Positions 10,607 to 19,661 of a DNA stretch of 64,000 nt are shown here, piece by piece. The notes below the pieces were generated by a model that had not been told where the DNA came from, made no database searches, and saw only the letters and a list, made by a program, of their open reading frames with translations. The DNA lies in contig NZ_OX296583.1 in the NCBI RefSeq assembly GCF_946463545.1, positions 372,001 through 436,000 of the forward strand, written 5' to 3'. Position 1 is the first letter of the stretch, and each line of letters starts with the position of its first letter. The position numbers and the translations under genes were made by a program. The DNA comes from Methanothermococcus thermolithotrophicus DSM 2095. GTDB taxonomy: Archaea; AGJL01; Methanococci; Methanococcales; Methanococcaceae.

Positions 10607-11023
10607 TTTTATCTTTTTATAAATATTTCATAAAAATTTTATAGTATGGATGAAAATAAATTTTCGTCATTTGATAACAGGTCATTTGACGAAAGTAACA
10701 AATAATATCAAACAACCATATTTAATAGTCAAACTATATATGGTCTGCGTTGTTTATATCCTAAGAGTTTATTCGTTATTGGAATTTAAAAGGAAATAAA
10801 TTCATTAAAGGAATATAATAAATAATACAAAAGTTTCCACAAACAACCACATATTCCTTTTTTATGACCATTCATATTACATTTTTACAGAAAAAACATT
10901 CACTATAATTCTTACACAAAAGTCCATACACTTAATAAAACGGTTTCAAAACAAAACACGCGTAGTGTTAAAACATATTTTTCAGGTTGGAACTATTTAT
11001 TTAAACTTGTTGGTGAGATATTT
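10607..11023 (+). other. 417-base intergenic region before hacA
   Basis: No open frame of interest on either strand. It contains an inverted pair TTTCGTCA / TGACGAAA (around 10661-10698) with the repeated core GTCATTTGA, and a small stem AACAC / GTGTT at 10955-10969. A TATA-like CTATTTATTTAAA lies at about 10992-11004, close to the hacA ATG. Upstream regulation of hacA or a non-coding transcript is possible but not shown. Confidence 0.5.
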
Positions 11024-12283
11024 ATGACACTCGCAGAGGAAATAATCTCAAGAAAAGTGGGAAAAAAAGTTTATCCAGGAGATACAATTGAAGTAAGTGT
11101 AGATCTAGCGATGACTCATGATGGTACCACACCTCTAACAGCAAAAGCGTTTAAGCAAATCTCAGACAAAGTTTGGGACAATGAAAAAATAGTGATTGTA
11201 TTTGACCACAACATTCCAGCAAACACTTCAAAAGCTGCAAACATGCAAAAGATAACAAGGGAATTTATAAAGGAACAAAAAATAAAACATTACTATCTCG
11301 ATGGAGAGGGAATTTGCCACCAACTTTTACCTGAAAATGGGCATGTAAAGCCAAACATGATTATAGCAGGTGGAGACAGCCATACGTGTACTTACGGAGC
11401 ATTTGGTGCATTTGCTACTGGATTCGGGGCCACCGATATGGGTTATATCTACGCCACAGGGAAAACCTGGATGAAAGTTCCTGAAACAATCAGAGTAAAT
11501 GTAAATGGAACAAATCCAAAAATTACTGGAAAGGACATTATTTTAAGAATTTGTAAAGAGGTTGGAAGAAGGGGAGCTACGTACATGGCTCTTGAATACG
11601 GTGGTGAAGCCATCAGGAATTTGGATATGGACGATAGGATGGTTCTAAGCAACATGGCTATTGAAATGGGCGGTAAAGCAGGACTTATAGAAGCAGATGA
11701 AATAACCTACGAATACCTTAGGACGGTAGGGGTAAGCGAAAAAGAAATCTTAAATTTAAAGAAAAACCAGATAAAAATAAACGAAAAAGAAGAAACATAC
11801 TATAAATTTATCGATTTGGATATTACCGACATGGAAGAACAGATAGCCTGTCCACACCGTCCAGATAATGTTAAAGGGGTTTCTGAGGTTGAAGGAACCC
11901 CTATTGACCAGGTGTTTATAGGTTCCTGTACAAATGGAAGATTAAGCGATTTAAGAATTGCTGCAAAATATTTGAAGGGAAAAAAGGTTCACAGAGATAC
12001 TCGATTGATTGTAATTCCTGCATCCAAGAATGTATTTAAAAAGGCATTGGAGGAAGGACTTATAGATATCTTTGTTGACGCAGGAGCTCTCATATGCACA
12101 CCAGGATGTGGTCCATGCTTAGGAGCTCACCAAGGTGTTTTAGCAGATGGAGAGGTTTGTCTAGCAACGACGAACAGAAACTTTAAAGGAAGAATGGGCA
12201 ATAAAAATGCTGAAATTTATTTATCATCCCCGGCCATTGCTGCAAAGAGTGCCGTTAAGGGATACATAACAAATGAAGAATAA
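11024..12283 (+). CDS. hacA: Homoaconitase large subunit
   Basis: Iron-sulfur hydro-lyase large subunit of 419 residues. It isomerises (homo)n-citrate to (homo)n-isocitrate in the 2-oxosuberate pathway to coenzyme B. Aconitase-family signatures are GGDSHTCTYGAFG (about 112-124), GSCTNGR (about 302-308) and CTPGCGPC (about 360-367); the cysteines of the last two hold the [4Fe-4S] cluster. The isopropylmalate isomerase large subunit is very similar, so the name rests on the position after dacZ, as in M. jannaschii (MJ1003, from memory). The small subunit partner is probably the protein at 54090. It converges with the methyltransferase gene, with one base between stops. Confidence 0.83.
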   Translation: MTLAEEIISRKVGKKVYPGDTIEVSVDLAMTHDGTTPLTAKAFKQISDKVWDNEKIVIVFDHNIPANTSKAANMQKITREFIKEQKIKHYYLDGEGICHQLLPENGHVKPNMIIAGGDSHTCTYGAFGAFATGFGATDMGYIYATGKTWMKVPETIRVNVNGTNPKITGKDIILRICKEVGRRGATYMALEYGGEAIRNLDMDDRMVLSNMAIEMGGKAGLIEADEITYEYLRTVGVSEKEILNLKKNQIKINEKEETYYKFIDLDITDMEEQIACPHRPDNVKGVSEVEGTPIDQVFIGSCTNGRLSDLRIAAKYLKGKKVHRDTRLIVIPASKNVFKKALEEGLIDIFVDAGALICTPGCGPCLGAHQGVLADGEVCLATTNRNFKGRMGNKNAEIYLSSPAIAAKSAVKGYITNEE

Positions 12284-12284
12284 T

Positions 12285-13019
12285 TTATTTATTTGATTTT
12301 TTTCTTCTTTTTTTTCTTTTCTTTGCAACAACACCGATATACGAGCCAAAGTTCTTTAAGAAACTTTTATAAATAAATTTATCAACGAAAGAGTTTGTTA
12401 TATTTGCTCCAAAAGTATATTTTATCTCAAAATTATGCTTTTTTAATACATTTTCAATATCGTTTAATGTATAAAATTTTGTTTTGACCTTTATCCTTTT
12501 TCCATCGATAAATTTTACAATTTCTCCTTTCTTGTTTTTTAGTGCTTTTTTTGTCTTTTTTATTCCTTTTCTTCTCAAACTTTTAAAAATCCATTTTAAA
12601 TCATAGGCGTTTGCAACTGTGAATATCAAAACACCGTCGTCTTTTAAAACTCTTTTTATTTCCTTTAACGCCTGATTTAGATTTACATGATTCAGAGCTC
12701 CAAAGAAGGATATAACACAGTCGAAAGTTCTATTTTTGAATGGTAGGTTTTCAGCACTTCCAACTACAACAAATTTATTTGTTTTTTTAACTGCTATTTT
12801 TGCCATTTCCAGTGAAATATCGAGACCAATGGAGTGGTTATTTTTTAATTTCTTCAACTGCTCGCCAGTTCCGCATCCTATATCTAAAACAAGAAATTCT
12901 TTTCTAATCTCGTCATTTATTACCAAATCCTCTATTTTCCTCATCCACTTTAAGTTGGTTTTATCGTATTTTTCATCGTATTCCTTTGCCAAGGTATTAT
13001 AGTATTTTGCCAACTTCAT
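12285..13019 (-). CDS. Class I SAM-dependent methyltransferase
   Basis: A 244-residue Rossmann-fold methyltransferase of unknown substrate. The SAM-binding motif I LDIGCGTGEQL is at about residues 45-55, the acidic motif II SIGLDIS follows, and motif IV region FDCVISFFGALNH is near 104-116. The last 12 residues are almost all Lys, Arg and Ser; this basic tail is encoded by the A/G-rich complement of an oligo-T tract (12296-12325) that could also terminate hacA transcription. The product may be a ubiE/COQ5-like small-molecule methylase, but nothing in the neighbourhood tells the substrate. Confidence 0.8.
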   Translation of the reverse strand: MKLAKYYNTLAKEYDEKYDKTNLKWMRKIEDLVINDEIRKEFLVLDIGCGTGEQLKKLKNNHSIGLDISLEMAKIAVKKTNKFVVVGSAENLPFKNRTFDCVISFFGALNHVNLNQALKEIKRVLKDDGVLIFTVANAYDLKWIFKSLRRKGIKKTKKALKNKKGEIVKFIDGKRIKVKTKFYTLNDIENVLKKHNFEIKYTFGANITNSFVDKFIYKSFLKNFGSYIGVVAKKRKKRRKKSNK

Positions 13020-13107
13020 GGTCTCACATTAAATGGTTTAATCGTATAAATAAATTTCAATCTTTTAAAAGTTATAAAAAATAGTGAGTGCATGGTGTAT
13101 ATATGCC

Positions 13108-13133
13108 CATTATTAAAGGAATTTTTAATAATG
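13108..13133 (+). promoter_or_regulatory. Perfect palindrome upstream of cbiM, candidate operator
   Basis: CATTATTAAA at 13108-13117 and TTTAATAATG at 13124-13133 form a perfect 10-bp inverted repeat around GGAATT. A strong TATA box TTTATATATAA (13150-13160) begins 17 bases downstream and the cbiM ATG is at 13216. The position fits an operator for a metal- or corrinoid-responsive regulator; this role is inferred. Confidence 0.5.
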
Positions 13134-13215
13134 ATAAAAAATAGTTAAGTTTATATATAAGATATAATACAAGTCAAGTATAATTAATTTAAGTTATCTT
13201 TAGTTAGGTGATAAC

Positions 13216-13911
13216 ATGCACATAATGGAGGGATTTCTACCACCAATGTGGGCAGGAATTTGGTTTGTACTATCGGGTATTGTGGTTCTATATGGTGTAT
13301 CTCAGTTAAACAAAATTATAAAAGAAAAACCAGAAGTTAAACCATTGTTGGCAGTTGCAGGAGCATTCATGTTTGTTTTAAGTTCTTTAAAATTACCATC
13401 AGTAACAGGAAGCTGTTCCCATCCTTGCGGAAACGGATTTGGTGCAATTTTATTTGGTCCGGCAGTTGCGGCAGTTATGGCAACTATTGTATTATTGTTT
13501 CAGGCAATATTGTTAGCCCATGGTGGATTAACCACTCTTGGGGCAAATATTTTCTCAATGGGTATTGTTGGTCCTTTTGTTGGATACTTAGTATTTAAAA
13601 CTTTAAAAGGAAAGATGAATTCAACATGGGTCGTAATGTTGGCAGCAATGTTTGCAGATTGGGCCACCTATGTAACAACATCATTCCAACTGGCTTTGGC
13701 ATATCCAATACCAGATTTCACAACCTCATTGGCAACATTTGGTTCAATATTTGCACTAACTCAGATTCCTTTGGCGATAGCAGAAGGTCTATTAACTGCA
13801 TTATTCTGGGATTATATTAAAAAACTTAGACCTGATATTTTACTGAAGTTAGGAGTTATTGATGAAAGTGAAGTAAGTGTCTCTATCACGCCAGAAGGAG
13901 GTGCCGAATAA
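13216..13911 (+). CDS. cbiM: Cobalt transport protein CbiM (ECF S component)
   Basis: A 231-residue membrane protein with about six to seven hydrophobic segments, the substrate-binding component of a cobalt ECF importer. The N-terminal [10 protein letters not shown] is the family hallmark; the free amino group and His2 coordinate the metal after the chain inserts into the binding pocket. [14 protein letters not shown] (about residues 73-86) is the second conserved loop. It is the first gene of cbiMNQO and overlaps cbiN by one base (TAATG). Presence of CbiN points to cobalt more than nickel. Confidence 0.94.
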   Translation: MHIMEGFLPPMWAGIWFVLSGIVVLYGVSQLNKIIKEKPEVKPLLAVAGAFMFVLSSLKLPSVTGSCSHPCGNGFGAILFGPAVAAVMATIVLLFQAILLAHGGLTTLGANIFSMGIVGPFVGYLVFKTLKGKMNSTWVVMLAAMFADWATYVTTSFQLALAYPIPDFTTSLATFGSIFALTQIPLAIAEGLLTALFWDYIKKLRPDILLKLGVIDESEVSVSITPEGGAE

Positions 13912-14207
13912 TGGAAACAAAACACATATTGATGATTATCGGTGTTATCATCCTTACAATTGCACCACTGGTTATGTACTCGGGCCTTGGAGAAGATGAA
14001 GGATATTTTGGGGGAGCAGATGGTGCTGCAGAAGATGCAATCACAGAGTTAAACCCAAACTATGAACCATGGTTCAGTCCAATATGGGAACCTCCAAGTG
14101 GTGAAATTGAAAGTTTATTGTTTGCATTACAGGCTGCAATAGGTGCAATAATTATTGGATACTTTGCAGGATACAATAAAGCAAAAAGAGAAGTTGTTTC
14201 CAATTAA
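13911..14207 (+). CDS. cbiN: Cobalt transport protein CbiN
   Basis: A 98-residue protein with two transmembrane segments (about residues 5-25 and 68-88) joined by an external acidic loop that contains GADGAAEDAI. This layout is typical of CbiN, the small accessory subunit needed with CbiM for cobalt loading. Its ATG shares an A with the cbiM stop, so translation is coupled. Confidence 0.92.
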   Translation: METKHILMIIGVIILTIAPLVMYSGLGEDEGYFGGADGAAEDAITELNPNYEPWFSPIWEPPSGEIESLLFALQAAIGAIIIGYFAGYNKAKREVVSN

Positions 14208-14237
14208 CCTTTATTTTTAACTTTTAAAAGTGATATT

Positions 14238-15011
14238 ATGGTTCAAAACATGTTGATTGACAGTATAGCCCACTACAATAAGTTAAGGGAGATAAACCCT
14301 AAATTGAAAGTTTTTTTCTCCCTTTCTACATTGTTAGTTTGTGTATTGTCAAAATCCATAGTTGTTCCAATAATTGTAACGGCCATTATGCTCTATTTAA
14401 CATTATTTAAGGCAGAAGTTCCAAGAAACGTCTATATGAAGCTCTTACTAATTCCTGTTTGCTTTGGTGCTTTAACTCTGCCACTAATGATATTTATGTT
14501 CGGATATGAACCTTGGTTTTCATTTAATGTTCTTGGATTTAAAATAATCGCCTTTAAAGATGGATTTGATTTAGGAATGCTGCTCTTTTGGAGAATGGTT
14601 GGCGGAGTAGCATGTACTTTGTTTTTAGCGTTAACTACACCTTTCACTGAGCTTTTTTATGTATTAAAAGAAATTAAAATACCTGAAAGTGTACTGGAAA
14701 TCTCTATGATGATGTACCGGTACATATTCGTACTACTTAACGAGCTCATAAAAATAGAAAATGCCCAAAAAACTAGGTTGGGATATTCGAGCTTAAAAAA
14801 TACGTACAAATCATTGGGAGTTTTAGCAGGGAGCCTTTTTATAAAAACCTGGGATAAGGGCGAAATCCTATACACCACTATGAATTCAAGAGGATACAAT
14901 GGTAATTTTAGATTATTTGGAAATATGGCGGGCCCTAATGCTAAAGATTTAATATTAATAGGGTTTTTTGAATTATTTTTAATTACATTACAATATTCCA
15001 TTAAAATATAG
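14238..15011 (+). CDS. cbiQ: Cobalt ECF transporter T component CbiQ
   Basis: A 257-residue energy-coupling T component with several hydrophobic helices that transmits ATPase motion to CbiM. It begins with the family pattern DSIAHYNKLREINPKLKVF, and near residue 200 has the coupling region KTWDKGEILYTTMNSRGY, including the conserved Arg-Gly of the 'A-R-G' loops. The gene starts 30 bases after cbiN with GTGAT upstream. Confidence 0.92.
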   Translation: MVQNMLIDSIAHYNKLREINPKLKVFFSLSTLLVCVLSKSIVVPIIVTAIMLYLTLFKAEVPRNVYMKLLLIPVCFGALTLPLMIFMFGYEPWFSFNVLGFKIIAFKDGFDLGMLLFWRMVGGVACTLFLALTTPFTELFYVLKEIKIPESVLEISMMMYRYIFVLLNELIKIENAQKTRLGYSSLKNTYKSLGVLAGSLFIKTWDKGEILYTTMNSRGYNGNFRLFGNMAGPNAKDLILIGFFELFLITLQYSIKI

Positions 15012-15158
15012 AATCATTACTATTATTTTATTTAAATTTAATTTAGTATTAATCATTTTTTTATATTATGTTTCTGTATTATGAGTATCATAAAATTTAT
15101 TATTTTATACAACACCTAACAAATCAAGGAGTTTTTAGAAATAAATATTGGTGGTTTT

Positions 15159-15998
15159 ATGATCATATTGGAAACCAAAGAATTGCATTATACCTATCCT
15201 GATGGAACCCCAGCATTAAATGGGATAAATTTCAAAGTCAACAAAGGAGAAATGGTGGCCATGTTAGGGCCCAATGGGGCGGGAAAATCAACATTATTTC
15301 TTCATTTCAACGGAATTATAAAACCTACAAAAGGTCAAGTTTTGGTTAAGGGAAAACCAATAAAATATGACAGCAAATCTTTAATCGATGTTAGAAAAAC
15401 TGTTGGAATAGTATTTCAAAACCCTGATGATCAGCTTTTTGCACCAACTGTAAAACAGGATGTTGCCTTTGGACCGTTAAATTTAGGATTGCCCGAAGAT
15501 GAAATAGAAAAAAGAGTAAACGATGCATTAAAAGCCGTTGGAATGGAGGGTTTTGAAGATAGGCCCCCTCATCATTTAAGTGGAGGGCAGAAAAAGAGGG
15601 TGGCAATAGCAGGTATTTTAGCAATGGAACCTGAAATCATAGTCCTTGATGAACCTACTGCAGGATTGGATCCACTCGGAGCTTCCCACATTATGAAATT
15701 ACTATATGAATTAAATAAAAAGGGCATAACTATTATTATATCAACACATGATGTTGATTTAGTCCCAGTTTATGCAGATTATATGTATCTCATTAACAAG
15801 GGAAAAATATTGGGCAGCGGAACTCCAAGAGAAGTATTCGGCGATACACAGTTGATAAGAAAGGCAAACTTAAGACTGCCTAGGGTGGCTCATTTAATGG
15901 AAATACTGAATAAAAAAGATAATCTCGCACTTGAAATGGGGTACACTGTAGGGGAAGTAAGAGCTGCGCTAAAAGAATATCTTGAGAGTAATAAATAA
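15159..15998 (+). CDS. cbiO: Cobalt ECF transporter ATPase CbiO
   Basis: A 279-residue ABC ATPase. Walker A GPNGAGKST is at about 38-46, the Q-loop is in VFQNPDDQLF, the signature LSGGQKKRVAIAG at about 140-152, Walker B VLDEPTAGLDP at about 161-171, and the switch His is in STHDVDLV. It drives CbiMNQ. It is separated from cbiQ by 147 bases of AT-rich DNA containing TATA-like sequence, so it may have its own promoter besides the operon promoter. GGTGGTTTT precedes the ATG. Confidence 0.93.
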   Translation: MIILETKELHYTYPDGTPALNGINFKVNKGEMVAMLGPNGAGKSTLFLHFNGIIKPTKGQVLVKGKPIKYDSKSLIDVRKTVGIVFQNPDDQLFAPTVKQDVAFGPLNLGLPEDEIEKRVNDALKAVGMEGFEDRPPHHLSGGQKKRVAIAGILAMEPEIIVLDEPTAGLDPLGASHIMKLLYELNKKGITIIISTHDVDLVPVYADYMYLINKGKILGSGTPREVFGDTQLIRKANLRLPRVAHLMEILNKKDNLALEMGYTVGEVRAALKEYLESNK

Positions 15999-16019
15999 CA
16001 GTCAGAATTTGGTGAAATT

Positions 16020-16511
16020 ATGCATAAAGGTCTTGAAAATGTCAAATATGGAGTAATAACTGTAAGCGACAGTAGATTTAACAAATTTATTTCAGGGGAT
16101 AAAAATACAGATGATAAATCTGGGGAATTTTTAAAAAATGAATTAAATGCAGTTTTTCACGCTTTAATTCCCGACAACAAAGAAATGTTAAAAGGTTTGA
16201 TAAATCATTTGATAGATTTTTTTGATGTGGATTGCATTGTAATAACAGGGGGGACTGGACTTTCAAAAAGAGACAACACTCCGGAAGTTCTAAAGGAAAT
16301 ATTTGAAAAAGAACTGGATGGTTTTAAGATAGTTTTCCACAAGTTGAGCTACGAAGAAGTTGGGTTTTCAACCATACTTTCAAGAGCTTCTGCAGGAATA
16401 TATAGAAACAAAATAATATATTCACTACCTGGATCATTAAATGCATGTAAAACAGGAATTGAAATTATTAAAAAAGAAACAGGACATATTTTAAAACATT
16501 TGAAAGAATAG
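16020..16511 (+). CDS. moaB: Molybdenum cofactor biosynthesis protein MoaB/MogA
   Basis: A 163-residue protein of the MoaB/MogA fold that adenylates molybdopterin before metal insertion. Motifs: GVITVSDSR at about 11-19, VITGGTGLSKRDNTPE at about 74-89 for MPT binding, and SLPGSLNACKTG near 138-149. It serves molybdenum or tungsten enzymes such as formylmethanofuran dehydrogenase. It starts 21 bases after cbiO with GGTGAAATT before the ATG, so it may be read through from the cobalt transporter. Confidence 0.88.
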   Translation: MHKGLENVKYGVITVSDSRFNKFISGDKNTDDKSGEFLKNELNAVFHALIPDNKEMLKGLINHLIDFFDVDCIVITGGTGLSKRDNTPEVLKEIFEKELDGFKIVFHKLSYEEVGFSTILSRASAGIYRNKIIYSLPGSLNACKTGIEIIKKETGHILKHLKE

Positions 16512-16842
16512 GATATTATTTAATTATTACTTTTTTTATAAATTACCAATTGATTAAGAATAGAAATATCAAGATCGCAATCACCAAAGTCTAATATTTG
16601 AATATTTAAAATAACTATAAAATAGAGGATATTCAAAACCAGTATCTAGTTAAAAAGACCATTAACAAGCCGATATCCAATAAAATAAGATAACAAAGGA
16701 TTTCCATAATGTAACAGGCTAAAATACATTTATATAAAAAAACTTAAAGATATAATACATATAATTGATTGACAATTTAATTACATACGCACTTAAGAAA
16801 GTGTGGATGGATTATTTTTAATTATTTTTGACGGGTGAGATT
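16512..16842 (+). other. Intergenic region before cofA
   Basis: 331 bases of AT-rich DNA with stops in all frames. A TATA-like TTTATATAA lies at 16729-16737, about 105 bases before the cofA ATG. I see no stable stem-loop, RNA gene or element of the palindromic family. Confidence 0.5.
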
Positions 16843-18237
16843 ATGTTTATAAATGGAGAATGGGTTATCAGAGAAGATTTAGAGGTTTTTAATCCATACA
16901 CTTACGAAACAATAGGTAAAATAACTTCATTAAGTAGGGATGAGGTCAAATACGCCATTGAAGTGGCTAACGAACATAAGGAATTTATGAAAAATTTATC
17001 CCCTTCAAAAAGATACAACCTACTAATGAACATTGCAAAGGAAATAAGCGAAAATAAAGAAAAATTTGCAAGAACGATATCGTTAGATGTTGGGAAACCT
17101 ATAAAACAATCCATAATAGAGGTTGATCGGACATTAACCACATTTAGGCTTTCTGCATTTTATGCCAAAGAGCTAAGAGGGGAAACAATACCATTTGAAG
17201 AAGGAATTATTTTAACTAAAAGGGAACCTGTGGGAGTAGTCGGAGCTATAACGCCTTTTAACTTTCCATTAAATTTAATTACCCACAAAGTGGGGCCTGC
17301 ATTTGCCACTGGAAATTCGATAGTTTTACATCCATCCTCAAAAGCTCCAATGGCTGCCATAGAGTTAACAAAAGTAATTGAGAAAGTATTGAAAAAAATG
17401 AAAATTCCATTGGGGGTTTTTAATTTAACTACTGGTGAGGGGCCAGTTGTAGGGGATGAAATATCGAAAAATGAAAAAATAAACATGGTTTCATTTACTG
17501 GAAGTGTTGAGGTAGGTGAATTAATAACCAAAAATGCAGGAATTAAAAAGGTATCTTTGGAGTTGGGAGGAAATAATCCAATGATAGTTTTAAAAGATTC
17601 TAACATTGAAGAAGCCGCAAAAGCTGCCGTCAAAAGTAAATTCTTAAATGCAGGTCAGGTGTGTATTTCAGTTGGAAAAGTACTGGTAGAGGAGGAAATT
17701 GCAGATCAGTTTATAGACCAGGTTATAGCTGAAACAAAAAAACTTAATGTAGGAAATCCGCTGGACAGGACCACTGATGTGGGACCTTTGATAACATTGG
17801 AAAGTGCTGAGAGAGTTGAAAACCTAATAAATCAGTCAATTGAGGAAGGGGGAAAACTTTTATTTGGTGGAGAACGAAATAACTCGATAATCTATCCTAC
17901 AGTAATGGAAGTTAATGAAGACAACATACTTTCAAAAGTTGAAGTATTTGGACCAGTTTTACCGATTATTAAGGTTAAAGATGAAAATGAAGCTATAGAA
18001 ATAGCAAATAACACAGAGTATGGGTTACAGGCTGGAGTATTTACCAACGATATAAATAGAGCTCTAAAGTTGGCAGATAGTTTAGAGTACGGTGGTGTAA
18101 TGATAAACAATAGCCCGACATTTAGAAGGGATAATATGCCATTTGGAGGAATTAAGAAAAGCGGTTTAGGAAGGGAAGGAATAAAATACGCCGTTGAGGA
18201 AATGACCGAAATAAAAACCATTGTATTTAATAAATAA
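16843..18237 (+). CDS. cofA: Lactaldehyde dehydrogenase CofA
   Basis: A 464-residue NAD(P)-dependent aldehyde dehydrogenase. In methanogens the MJ1411-type enzyme oxidises lactaldehyde to lactate for coenzyme F420 synthesis. The catalytic cysteine is in LNAGQVCISVGK and the general base Glu in VSLELGGNNPM; FTGSVEVG is the cofactor loop. I place the start at ATG 16843, which sits 5 bases after GGGTGA, giving MFINGEW; an upstream TTG at 16828 would itself contain that ribosome binding site. Assignment over a general aldehyde dehydrogenase rests on length and family resemblance. Confidence 0.82.
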   Translation: MFINGEWVIREDLEVFNPYTYETIGKITSLSRDEVKYAIEVANEHKEFMKNLSPSKRYNLLMNIAKEISENKEKFARTISLDVGKPIKQSIIEVDRTLTTFRLSAFYAKELRGETIPFEEGIILTKREPVGVVGAITPFNFPLNLITHKVGPAFATGNSIVLHPSSKAPMAAIELTKVIEKVLKKMKIPLGVFNLTTGEGPVVGDEISKNEKINMVSFTGSVEVGELITKNAGIKKVSLELGGNNPMIVLKDSNIEEAAKAAVKSKFLNAGQVCISVGKVLVEEEIADQFIDQVIAETKKLNVGNPLDRTTDVGPLITLESAERVENLINQSIEEGGKLLFGGERNNSIIYPTVMEVNEDNILSKVEVFGPVLPIIKVKDENEAIEIANNTEYGLQAGVFTNDINRALKLADSLEYGGVMINNSPTFRRDNMPFGGIKKSGLGREGIKYAVEEMTEIKTIVFNK

Positions 18238-18268
18238 TCTAACTTTTATATTTATTTCAGGTGAAACA

Positions 18269-19642
18269 ATGACAATAGACAATATGGACATAAGTATTGA
18301 AAAATTAGAAAGATTATTAGAGCTCGGCACCTATGCAGACATTAGGATAATTTCTGGAGAATCTAGCCACATTATTTTAAAAGATGGAAATATTGAAGAA
18401 ATCTCTTCAGGCATGAGCTCTGGAGTAGGTGTGAGAGTACTCAAAGAAAATGGGTGGGGATTTGCCACTTCAAACAAGGTTACCTCGGATGAAATCGAAC
18501 AGTTGATAAACAAGGCATACAAGATAGCCAAAATTTCAAATGAAAATACTAAAAAAACCGTGGTTTTAAAGGATGTCAACACCGTTGTGGATGTTGTTAA
18601 ATCAACAGGCAAAATAAATCCCGAGGATATCGATATTGAAGAAAAAAAGAGCTACCTTAATTTAGCACACGAAACAATGCAAGGAGACAAAATAGTAAGT
18701 ACTTCAGTTTCCTATTCTGACGGCGTTGGTTATTCAATGTTTATGAGTAGTGAGGGAACGAGAATAGAAAAAGAAGGCATGAAAACTTTAATGCGATTCA
18801 CTGCAGTTGCAAAAGATGGAACACTTCAATTTGCATCTGAAAGAGTTGGTGGAGATGGATTTGAAGTTATAAAAAACGGAAACATTGAAGAACTATCAAG
18901 AGTTACAAAAGAAAGAGCTCTAAGACTTTTAAGTGCTAAACCATGCCCTAAAGGAAAATTCAAAGTTATCTTAGATCCAGAACTTGCAGGAGTATTTATT
19001 CATGAAGCAGTTGGACATGCTTCAGAAGCTGATTTAGTATTACAAAACGACAGTGTCTTTAAAGATAAACTTGGAGAAGCTGTTGGAAGCGAGTACGTAA
19101 CTGTAATCGATAATCCACTTGTAGATAAATCTTTTGGATATTACAAATACGATAGTGAAGGGGTTAAAGGTAGGGAAACCGTATTAATAGATAAAGGAAT
19201 TTTAAAAAGCTACATGCATACAAGAGAAACAGCAGGAAGACTTGACATGGATGTTACAGGAAATGCAAGAGCTGAAGGGCTGAGCAAACCTATCGTAAGA
19301 ATGAGTAACACATATATTAAACCAGGAGATTGGAAGTTTGAAGAGCTCCTGCAGGACACCAAAGACGGAATATTTTTAAAAGGTTCAAGGGGAGGACAGG
19401 TAGATACTGGAAAAGGACTTTTCCAGTTTAACTCGGTTGAAGCGTTTTTAATTGAAAACGGTGAATTAACAACCCCATTAAGAGATGCAGGTTTAAGTGG
19501 TGAAATATTGGATATACTCCACCATGTGGACGCAGTTTCTGATGAGTTTAAATTAAGCGTTGGCTACTGTGGAAAGAACGGGCAGAGTGTTCCAGTTGGA
19601 GACGGCGGAGGTAGTATAAGGACAATAACTACATTGTCCTAA
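18269..19642 (+). CDS. tldD: TldD family metalloprotease homologue
   Basis: A 457-residue protein of the TldD/PmbA (peptidase U62) family. The zinc motif HEAVGHASEAD lies around residue 248 (HExxxH). C-terminal features GLSGEILDIL and GKNGQSVPVGDGGGSIR match the conserved end of TldD. In bacteria TldD works with TldE to cut unfolded or leader peptides; the partner is not in this window. ATG 18269 follows AGGTGAAACA; an upstream in-frame start at 18221 would overlap the end of cofA. Confidence 0.88.
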   Translation: MTIDNMDISIEKLERLLELGTYADIRIISGESSHIILKDGNIEEISSGMSSGVGVRVLKENGWGFATSNKVTSDEIEQLINKAYKIAKISNENTKKTVVLKDVNTVVDVVKSTGKINPEDIDIEEKKSYLNLAHETMQGDKIVSTSVSYSDGVGYSMFMSSEGTRIEKEGMKTLMRFTAVAKDGTLQFASERVGGDGFEVIKNGNIEELSRVTKERALRLLSAKPCPKGKFKVILDPELAGVFIHEAVGHASEADLVLQNDSVFKDKLGEAVGSEYVTVIDNPLVDKSFGYYKYDSEGVKGRETVLIDKGILKSYMHTRETAGRLDMDVTGNARAEGLSKPIVRMSNTYIKPGDWKFEELLQDTKDGIFLKGSRGGQVDTGKGLFQFNSVEAFLIENGELTTPLRDAGLSGEILDILHHVDAVSDEFKLSVGYCGKNGQSVPVGDGGGSIRTITTLS

Positions 19643-19661
19643 TTTCTCTACTCCATTAAAT

